From Heligmosomoides polygyrus polygyrus (Eukaryota > Nematoda > Chromadorea > Rhabditida > Heligmosomidae): a DNA stretch of 64,000 nt. Made by a program: the position numbers and the translations under genes. The stretch's first letter is position 1; the number at the start of each line of letters is the position of its first letter. Of this stretch, positions 32,690 through 43,400 are shown one piece after another. Location: assembly GCA_947396885.1 (NCBI GenBank), contig OX377202.1, positions 20,832,001-20,896,000 of the forward strand. The letters run 5' to 3'. The notes under the pieces are model-generated. The model saw only the letters and a list, made by a program, of their open reading frames with translations, was not told the origin of the DNA and did not search any database.

Positions 32690-33565
32690 ATATGTACCAT
32701 TTTCACGTCGAATTGTACACGTTTCAATTCAATTTAACACTTTCCTAAGGTAGCTTTAAGACATTTGGAATCGAAGCGAACTCTTCTGAATCGAAATGAC
32801 CTTCAAGAAGGTTCAATTACAGATTCAGTAGGATGGTTAGAATAACTTTTTGTTCAAAAAAACTTGAGTATAACTTTTTTGGTTTTTCAAGATTAGTTCA
32901 TCTTTTAGTTTACCTGCCCCAATAAGAGCAGCAATTCAAAAAATGTTATTTCTGGAGAAAATACAATCAATTAAAATTGGTCTCGAATCGCACAGCAACG
33001 AAGCAAGCATATAACGCATTCAAAGAACAGATCGCGCTATACACTCAAAAGACTACCTGCTTTAATCTGATTGATAGCGTAAATGCCACTTACATGAAAT
33101 ATCAAGGTGAGGATATGTGTGTTTTTACAGTTGTTTTTGTTGTATCGTTACCAGGTGTCGAACTCCATGCAAACAGAAATGCTGCTATCAATCGAAAAAA
33201 AATCACGACATCTTGGACGGTGGTATGGCGCAATCCCTTCTCTGGCACTAGAAAATGGCCGCCTTCCAGCTCTCTAAACAAGCTTTAAACCATCATTTTT
33301 CCTCAAAAAAAATTTAAAAAATTGTAAAATTTCAAACACTGTGCTCACTTACTGGACAGGTGAATTAAAACATCAAAGAAAGTATACTAAAATCTTCCTT
33401 GAACAAAAAATTATTCGAACCTTCTCCGAGAGTCTCTAGTCTAATGTAAGAAAGCTCATTTCACTTTGGTAGAGCCCACTTTGATTTCAGAAGCTTTGGC
33501 CTATCCTGGAAGTGTCCAATTTAATTTGAAAAGTGTTCAATTCGAGGATGTATTGGTATACAATG
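32690..33565. repeat. Foldback family 1, compact copy
   Basis: It begins ACCATTTTCACGTCGAATTG and ends CAATTCGAGGATG...GGTATAC with the arms in inverted order. About 0.9 kb; a good reference copy with no inserts. The 103-codon frame at 32977-33288 is internal to it. Confidence 0.75.
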
Positions 33566-34311
33566 TCAACACAATCCCCAAGAGACGGACTTTCAAACAA
33601 GATCAAGATCTCATCTGAATAACTACAAGTAAAGCTTTAAAGAGAGTACATTTGGGCACTCTATACAGAGTGTAACATCGACAGGTAAATTTCATACGAA
33701 CAACATCACCATTCAATCACAGAAATTTAGCACATTAAGCATTTATTAGCGAAGAAATGGCAACATTTAACAGGGTTTGGTACCCGAACACCACTATGCC
33801 ATCTCGAAGAACAAACAGATTCGAACACGGAAGATTCCTAGAGACTTGTCAAAAACATCAGAATATCACAACAAACTCGTAACGGCGGTTAAGGTGTCGC
33901 TGTTTAATCGATTATAAGCAACATTCGAAGACTAGACTGAGCAGTAGATCTGGCGACACAAGCTATCGATTACCTGCGCGGACTAATCGATATCAATGCG
34001 CTGTACAAACGAATGGCCAGACTTATGCGATGTGTGAAGGGACCTTTGGGCCATTATGGTGAGTAAAGCTAAGCAACCTAAAAGAGACTAGATCACTAGT
34101 AATAGGTGTAATGCAATCAAAAATGAGATTAACGAGACTACAACACGAAGCGAGATATCTGAGCCGTCCGATCGTGAACAAGATCATACAAAACGGGCGC
34201 TCGCTCGAACCGATGAAAGACTTCAGAAGAGTTTGTACGCCCTAGATCAGTACTACTACTTACATGTACCACACAGCTAGCAGCTGAACCGCTCCAGGTA
34301 ACACATGGAGA
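33565..34311. other. Presumed TRIC-B 3' UTR and spacer
   Basis: No repeat or gene recognised. An AATAAA on the minus strand at 33742-33747 is the first canonical signal past the TRIC-B stop. Confidence 0.4.
33742..33747 (-). terminator. Candidate poly(A) signal of TRIC-B
   Basis: Minus-strand AATAAA 565 nt past the stop codon. A variant signal nearer the stop is also possible. Confidence 0.35.
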
Positions 34312-34417
34312 TCATTTGTTCTTCTTGTCCGCTTTCTTCCACTTCTTGTCATCGAGGATATCGTCTTCAATCTTCTTCTTGCCTGCAGTTGCTTCCTCCC
34401 TCGTCGCATCAACTGCT
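34312..34417 (-). CDS. tric-1B: TRIC-B exon 7 (residues 264-298, stop)
   Basis: Acceptor TTTCCAG at 34418; completes the split Lys codon, then 34 residues and TGA (34312-34314). Charged tail ending KKNK. Confidence 0.92.
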
Positions 34418-37400
34418 CTGGAAAGGCGAGAATTGTATCCGTTCCCAAAGGCAAAAACGCTAATCAGCTATCAGCATCAGCTCCACTTGAGCTCATGCTA
34501 GTTGCCTTCGAAACCACATCTTAGCTGACATGCTGATGTAGTTCTCGAAAGCGGCAGTCCTATCAAAATTGGTACAATTTTTCAAGTAATCATAACCGAA
34601 TTTCTGTACTGAATGACTTTGCCTCCGCATTTTGAAGCTAAGACGACAACGCACTTAGAAAATGGAACAATGAAGGTGGCTAATCACTGCTTTTGAATAC
34701 GTCACAGAGTTTGTTTCTGTTCAAGGTCATATCGGGGAGACCTTTTGAATGCTCATTTGCAGAACGCAAAAGTTTTACTGGTCGGGACAATCGTTAAGAA
34801 ATCACATATTTCCTCCTTCTTACGAGAGAAGGGTAGGAAGCGCATGTCTGAACGCAGGAAGCGAGTCATACAAGAAGAACGTGCACGTTTTCTTCTGTTA
34901 GTATGAAAGTATGCTGTCGGTGGTTCTATCCTGCGTATGGTGCCCTTATGCACTCTCACTGTTCTAGTGATGCTTGAATGTACTTGGCTTCTACACAGTT
35001 TTTTTTAAATCTCCGAAATGAATAGAACACGGACTCATTCGTTGCGGTGATCGTCGTTACATGGCGGTTAAAGCTCCTCATAGCAGCTAGTCAAAAAGAC
35101 TCGTTTTCTTTCATCAACTCCGAGGTCAAAGCTGGCTTCAGGGAAACTATAAGGAGACCCAATCCTCAATAACGCCGAAACTAACTTACAAGGAAAGGTT
35201 CCCAACTCATGGTGAGTCGTTGCGATGTTATTTTGAGAGGATGCAGGGGTGTATGAGAGGAGACCAGCACCACTGTTAGTTATTGTTGAACGGTCTTTTA
35301 TTCGACCTGAAAAAGAGGGTGAAAACACGTGTGCAACACTCATCAACCCCTACGACACCCCAAGAGATGTGCTCAGTAGGAGTTCAGCTTCATAGGAGCA
35401 CGCCGGTGGGGTTTTGAGTTCGAGTCCGCGTACTGCCAATATTTTTGCACATATTAGTTTGTTGTTATTACGCTCTCATGATCACAGAGGTCAATTTTAG
35501 ACCATCAGTGCTTACAACAAACCAAGGATGCCTATTTGCGATTTCATATGTGCTAGTTTTTCAAAGTTTTTCAACAATGCGTATCTGCGCCATATCCCTT
35601 CTCTGGAAGTAAAAGGTCTTATTGCTCTCTCCTTTTAGTGAACAGCTATGGTCCAAGCCTATGAAAAAAGTAAAACACAAGTATCACACCAGCAGCATCT
35701 TGCAAAAGCCAGTGAGGAACAATGTTCTCCATCTTCTTCCATTTTCATTAAAGTTTTTTCATTAAAAGCTCCCATTTTCATTATACTACCTTTGAAAGCC
35801 GTGCGACGGTTGAAAATAGTCGACCGACAGCACGTTCAGGTGAGAACGACATTTTAAGAACACTTATGTAAAGATATGGGCCGTGTTCATAATATTCAAC
35901 CGCAAGGCATGCGTATTTATGTGCAGTTACGGTATCATCGGTGATATGCATGGAATGGTGGCGGTGGTGGTGGTGGTGGGGTGGGGGATACGCATCGTTG
36001 AAAAACTAACACACACGACAACGCAAACAGTCAGTTCTGGTTTATTGTACGCGTTGATGGCCTTAAACTAACTCCTGTGATCACGACGATCATTGACGAG
36101 AAAGCGTAATAGCAACAAACAAATATGTCCAAAAACATTGGCGGTACGCGGACCCGAACTCAAAAGCCCGTCTGTGCGCTTCTATGAGGCGCCACCCCTA
36201 TCGACTTCCCCACCGAGGTACCATACATCTCGTGGGTGTGTAGGGGTTGATGACTGTTGCGCACACGTTTTCACACCTCGTTTTCAGGCGCCCACACGAT
36301 CCTACATCCTGTCAAAATAGCATCGCAAAAGCTCACCACGTTAGGCGGTAGACTAAAAACAGAAATACTGACGAAACAGCCAAAACAATCTCCGTGAGAG
36401 ACTATACAAGGAGACTTCACAACCTCATTTTTAATTTCGACGACGCCCACAAAGTATCGTATAATTCTTATACGCTTACAGTCTATTAACTGTTATCAGT
36501 GACGTTTTTTACTGAAGATCTCTGCAATTCGAACAGTACAGATGTAAACTAATCAAGACGTACTTGTGAAGAGCGTCACAAATTCCTCCCATGAACACAG
36601 CGCAGAAGAGGTTCTCCACGGGGGCAAAGGGATCGTTTACTCCGAGCAGTAGAGCTGACAGTTTGAAATACACGAAGAATCCAACAACGCACTGAAAAAC
36701 AATGACATGCAATGCAATGAATTATCTGTACTGGAGCCATGGAGCAGGAGTGCCACTCACCAAGTAGACGAGATCGTGGGGCGCTGTGACGTACATACTG
36801 TTCCTTTCCAGCGTGAACACTAGTGAAGCTATCACACAAGCCTTCGTTGTGAACGACGGCCGCAGCATTTCGTGTTGGGAGGGGATCCATGCGCCTCGAA
36901 CAAGCTGAAACGTGCCCTTAAAGGAAATAAAAGCGTGGAGAATACCAGCTTTACGAATAGGAACCGTTCAAATGTCGTTTATGCAAAGGCCGTCCAGAAG
37001 ATAATCGTATTCATGAGGATAAAGGATGAAAGACGGCCCTATTCAATAGCTGCTTGGGATAAGCCACGCATTTCACTTCTTTGAGATGTCGTAGAAGCAA
37101 GTTAAATGTGTATATAGTCTAGCGATAGCGAGCCGGTGAACTATTCGGTGTTCTATCTTTCCCAGAAGTTTGGTATGAATTCCCAAACCTCCTTGGTTGG
37201 CACGGCGGGGCCCAGACTAAAAAGCTTGATTAAGGGTGCAGGGGAGAGCCAGCGCACTTTTTCGTCTGCGCTACTACACGCCAAATGGTTTATTTAGCCA
37301 CAAAAACGCGCTACAACACTAGATCCACTAACGAAATTCTCCGTTTGTGACTTGTCCGGTACTTCACATGGAGGTTCTGGATGGAAACTAACCCACTCAA

Positions 37401-40400
37401 AAACACTTCTGGCTAGCACTGTGATCTCTTTCGTCTTCGAAAACTAGTAAAGTAAAGCAGCTCCAAACCTCCCATTCAACATCGCCAGAATTGTATGTAA
37501 AGGACAATCTGACATTAACATGTCACAACTCATTAACCTCGCGGGCAGCAAGCAGTGGAGTATTCTTTTGAGCAGCTCTAATAAGGAAGGGTTCCCAATT
37601 CAAGGTGAGCTTTTGCGATACTATTTCGATAGGATAGAAGGCCATCTGGGCGGAGTCTAAATCTATAGTTAGTTTTTGCTGAACGCTCCTTTAAGGACCT
37701 GAAAAGGAGGTGTGAAAACGTGTACGCAGCGCTCATCAACCCCTATGACACCCCACGAGATGTGCCTCGGTGGCGCAGTCGGTAGGAGTGTCGCCGCATA
37801 GAAGCACACCGAGGGCCTTTGAGTTCGAGTCCGCGTACTGCCAATATTTATGCACATATCAATTTATTGTTATTACGCTTCCTCATGATCACAGTAGTCA
37901 ATTTTAGACCATCAACGCTTACAACAAACCAGGTCTGTCTATTTGCGCCTTCATATGTGCTAGTTTTTTTTTTCATGGGTGGCATTTGGTTACATCATGT
38001 CCACCCAGGACCTTCTCTACACCCACGGATTACATGTTCAACGAAGAAGAAGTGGTAATTCCTTGCCACTGGCTTTTGTAAGATGCTGCTGGTGTGACAC
38101 TTGTGTCATACTTGTTTCGAGTTTTGTACCCTAGCTGTTGACTAAAAGGGAAGAGCAATAAGACTTCTTATTTCCAGAGAAAAGACATGGTGCAGATACG
38201 CACTGTTGAAAAACTAACACATATGAAGGCGCAAATAGACAGCCTTGGTTTATTGTAAGCACTGACGGTCTAAAATTGACTCAAAATTTACTCATGTGAT
38301 GAGAAAGCATAATAACAAAATAATACGTGCAAAAGTACTGGCAGTACGCGGACTGGAACTCAAAAGCCCACCGGTGTGCTTCTTTGAGGCGGCACTCCTA
38401 ACGACTGCGCCACCTAGGCACATCTCGGGTGTCACAGGGGTTTGATGATTGTTGCGCACACGTCTTCACACCTCTCTCAAGTCTTTAGAAAAAGCGTTCA
38501 GCAAAAACTGTGGTTCTGAACTCCGCTCACAGGGCTCTACATCCTCTCAAAATAGCATCGAAAATACACACCTTGAGTTGGGAACCTTTCCTTGTATGCA
38601 CTAAGCTAACACGCTGGTCTTGGGTTAAGCTTTTTTTCTAACTTTCTAATTCTTTGCCAGAAGGTTATACCGATTCTTTTTTTATGGAAGCACCATTGTA
38701 AAGAATGGACCTGAGCAGTTTTTGAAAGAGATTAAATTAACACACCTGCTCAACAATTTTCACAACCCCTGATCCGGCTCCTTTCGATACGCCGACGAGC
38801 ACTTGTACCATGTATGACTCCGGATACAACTTTGTCGCGTAGGCTACACCATGAGAAATCTGAAAAAGAGTCGATTCAAGAAATGATGGCAAAGGAAAAG
38901 AATAAAGATCGACGTTAATCAACAATCCCTGTTTGGGAAGGCTAAAACGCTTCTATGGGATGTGGTGGAGGCAATATGAGCGTGTATTTCGTCTATACGA
39001 GACTTGGTGACCAGCGAAAGGATAAGTCAGCGTTTTAACCTTCACAAACAACTGTGCTAGAGTAAAGACCCCCACAGAGTTCTGAATCAGCGCCGCGGCC
39101 TTATGCTTAACCATAGGGCAGAGACGCAGAGCTCGCCGCCGGCGGCGTCCCTGCCCTATCCTTAACCATTGCGGCGAGCGGCGTTGCCGCAAAACTCTGT
39201 GGGGGCCTTAACACATTTGGAGTGTTTGGACGGCCTGGGCATGTTTCACTCTGAAAAATATGTAAAAAAAAACGACATTAATTACTGAACAACCTTGTCT
39301 GAGCTTACCTTATGAGCTCGTTGAACCTCTTTCGCAACGCAGAGAACGACTTTGACCGGTTTGAGGCAGGCCAACTTATAGACTAGATCGAAAGGTGAGT
39401 AGAAAACGGTGTACCAAACTGCTGATGCCTGCAACAGAGAGCATTTGAAAATTTGAATTTGAAAGATGACATCGTCTGAAGAGGCCATTCAGCACAGCTT
39501 GACGCTATTATGTCGAACAACTCGGATGGCAATAAGAAGCAAAAACCAGAACTGACCAACATGACATCGTCATGCTTTCGAAACGGTGTAATCACCGGCT
39601 CGCCAAGAAGAAAGCATGCAAGAAGCCCACCGGCGAAACACATCAGCATCGACGACAACCAGCATGAGAACGGATGGCGCCTTGAGAATGCTAACGACGT
39701 TGTGCCCATTTCTTGGCGTACATGTCCGCACATCTGCAAAGTGACTTGTTTAGAAATGGGAGTTCTATGGCTCATCACCTTGTACTTAAACATAAAACAC
39801 TTATTAGTGTTGCTTTCAACGATTTACTCTATAGAAAGCACTCCGGACTTGAACAAACACAAGATTATAAACGGCGGATATCAGGACCATCCCACCGTAA
39901 CTTTAGGCGCCGGATGAGACGTCCTTTGTGCAGAACCAGGCTAGGGAAGGGACTCCAGGGGCCGGATTCATCAACAATTAAACTCGTAGGTATGCGGGGC
40001 ATAAAGGTTGGAGATAAGATAAGAGCCAGAAAGAGTTAAGGCAAAAGTCAAGGACGCAAGCTTCATCGTGGGTATCTCTACCCCCTATACCTGGGGGTTA
40101 GTCGTTGATGAATCCGGCCTCAGGGTGTGTGCTATGCAAGCTGCTAGTATGGAGACTGCTTTCGTCGGTCAGAGGGAGTCCGCGGCTGGGTACTGCGCTC
40201 TTCGATCGGAGAAGCGCATTCGGCCGAAACAATGTGCAAAAAGGCACAATGCTGTGTAGATGTCGAAACCTTTCAGATCTCAGACAGTCAGTTGAACTAC
40301 AAGAATGCCACGACGCAGGAGAACCGAACCCCCGACATTCCTCGCAAGAAGCAACCCCTCTGCCCACTGCACCACGACCCGCTTGGCGAGAGCCATCGCG

Positions 40401-43400
40401 AGCTTAGGTTGTCGAGGTTGATCGAATTTCAACGTGGTCGCTGATGCGAATGCCTAATGAAGGACTGCGCAGACAGCAAAAGTCTCGGCGCGACCCGCAC
40501 TGCGGTTACGGTGAGCCGGTCCTAATACCCGCCGTTTATAATTGTTTTAAGTGAACATGTAAAAGATCATTTCTAACTTGGAAAGGATCTCACAGGTACA
40601 TTTGCACGGCGAAGATAAACACCGCTGCAGAACCTCAATCTTCCAAATAAGTTGCGATGCAGACAAAATGGGAGTGAACACGTTTATTCTTGAAAGGGGC
40701 GTTTATATACACTCCTTTACTCTTATCACTTAACCCCCATTATCATCCCATTGATCACTGCTCACCCCTCTACATCCCCCCTAGTGACCAAGCCGGTCAC
40801 TACAGGATGCAAAGGGGTCACAACAAAATAGTGGAAAAATGCTCCGTTTTTGCAAAGCCCTCGAACCTAGCGAGTTAGAGGCCTTAAACTTTACGGGTTC
40901 GTACGTTAGATGACTTCCTGAGTTACGGTAGCAGTCCCCCACCGCCCCCAATTACGGTAGCGTGGTATGATGTGAAGCCCACCTTGAACAAGCTATAACG
41001 GATGAATAGAGCAGACGGTGCGCCGCGGAGCAGACTTTCCGTCGTAGGGTGATGTTTGAGGACTTTGATCGTTTCTTGCCCTGCTTTTTCTTTGCACTTC
41101 TGGTAATAATATGCTTTGGCACGTTGACTGACACCTGCGGGGGGGGGGGGGGTTCGCCTTGTAATACACTTTAGCGAAGGCAATAGAGATTGAATCAGCC
41201 ACATCCACATGGTAACAAAGACTTCTGATTCACGTTTGTTGCTGAAAAAGCAATAACAGCGCATCTAACCTTGAGTGAAGTCTTGAAATTAGAAGTCTTT
41301 CTCGCTTTTTTAATCAGTTTGAGCTCACGAATCTGACGTAATCCCAACCAATAAGATTACATGACTATAAATATGTGCTGTCAGTTTTCAATCAAATCAA
41401 ACTAGTACTTCCTTCAATTTAGATGCTAAATGAGTCTCGAACGCAGCATAAATCTGCCCCTCGAAGTGAGCTAGAGAATGAGATGACGTTACTGGAGGAG
41501 AGCACGTTGCTCCGCCTTCTACAGTAGTGGAAGACACCCAGCGTAACGCACCTAAACCTTACCGTGGAATAGCACTGCCGCACAAAACAATACCTTCGAA
41601 ACATCGACTACGCAGAAAAAGTGCAGAAAATACTGCTTCAACTGCACGGGGCAGGCATTCGATCCCTTGCCTTCTAAAAATTTCAACATTTTTCCGCATA
41701 TTCGAAGCTTGGAAGGCACTGCCTTGCGCGACTGTGCAATTCCATAGTGAACCTTCAGTCTCCCTAACTCGATAGGTTCAAGGACTTTGCAAAAATGTAA
41801 CATGCTTTTCTACTATTCAAAGGGTGGATATTCTCGCTACCGTATTCATCTTCGTCTCAGGCATATGACTGAGACCCTTCCTTAGTAAGAAGCACTCAGT
41901 TTAACTGGTTTCATGCTGATATGATATCCATCACATACCGCTATCGCGGGTGAGCGCTGATAGGGCATTGATATGCGCGAACACCGTGGATGTTGCATTT
42001 GATCAAACAGCGTTATGTTGTAGTTGACTAGTATATTGGCCGAAAAAAGGGGGGTTATAGTCCCAGCTGCCGCAACAGTTTTGATCACAACTGAACATCC
42101 TTTCACACTCACAGCAACTGACCTATGAAGCCTTTTTCTCCATATTCTTTCTTCCTGGATCCTCCAAGCTTTCGAACTAAGCTTTACCATTACGTCAAGT
42201 ACAAGGTTGTCTCTGGATATTTTAAAGGATAAAGGACAAATACGGCGTTAACCAACCAGTTTTCTGAATGAATCACGTACTCTACCATCTGTGAGATATT
42301 GCAGAGGCATTTTGAATGCACACTTGGCCTATAGGGCACGTGTAGCGCAGTCTGAGGAGCTGCAGGCAGTCGCGTGCACCCGATAACAGGTTCTTGGATA
42401 GGATATTCCGCCCAGGCCAACCAAGCCATCCACCCCTCCGGGGTCGGTGAATTGGTATCGGACTTGTCTGGAAAGAATAAAGCGCTGACTTGTTCATCGG
42501 TTGGTCACCGCAAGTCAACGTATGGCCAAATACGCATTCAAATCGCCTCCACGACATCCCGTAGCATAGAATGCGTGGTGCATCCCAAAAGGGAGTGAGC
42601 AACACCGTCCTTTATCATTTTATCCTTTATTTGGCCTACACAATGACTTTTGGTGGCCAGTCGATGGACATGGCAGTGGTTCATCCCTGATCCTGGAGCG
42701 ATAGAAGTCTTGGTTAACCTGGCGGGAAATGGGACCAAAAACCTCGAAATGGACTGTACCCAAAAGCCTTCACTTCCTCGGTTTGCGCCATCAGACGTGG
42801 TAGAGATAAAACATTTATTCATAGCAGCTCCACGACCTCCAGAAGAAGCAGAGTGCATGGCGCACCCCACATCGAGACCGACCGTTGCCGACTTTTCCAT
42901 CTAAGCCCCTTATCCCTCAGATCTTAGCGAGGTCGAAACACTTCACCCATCCCAGCAAGAGCGTAACTCGGTACTGCTTTCTCAGTCAAGGGCAGCAATG
43001 ACGCATGAGAATAGTGCACTTTACAACGCCAGCGCTCAAGAGGTCGCTCTCAGCAAAAAGCAAAAACTCCCTCGATGTCTGCTACTTGCAGCAAAGAGAG
43101 TGCAGTTTTTAGATGACACACTCCTAATGTTACTGGAAGGCAGCTTCAGGAAAGGAAGGGGCTTCTTTACCTGGGGTCTACTGCGCTTGTTCTTAGATGG
43201 CCTAAATTGAATGAGCCAAGACTTTCGGAGACGTCACTAACGAGTAGGACTCGCTCTTCAATTCCAACGAATTCTGCTCTTATTCAGGAGAAGTTCTATC
43301 AAACGCTTCTGCGGCTAGTTGGGTAAGAATTTTTATTATTTATTTATTTATTTATTCAATACATTCGCGATAAGCGCAAATGCCAGAAAAAGTATTACAA

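Noticed and set aside
32977..33288. 103-codon plus-strand ORF
   Set aside because: It lies wholly inside a foldback-1 element, and the same region in other copies is not open.
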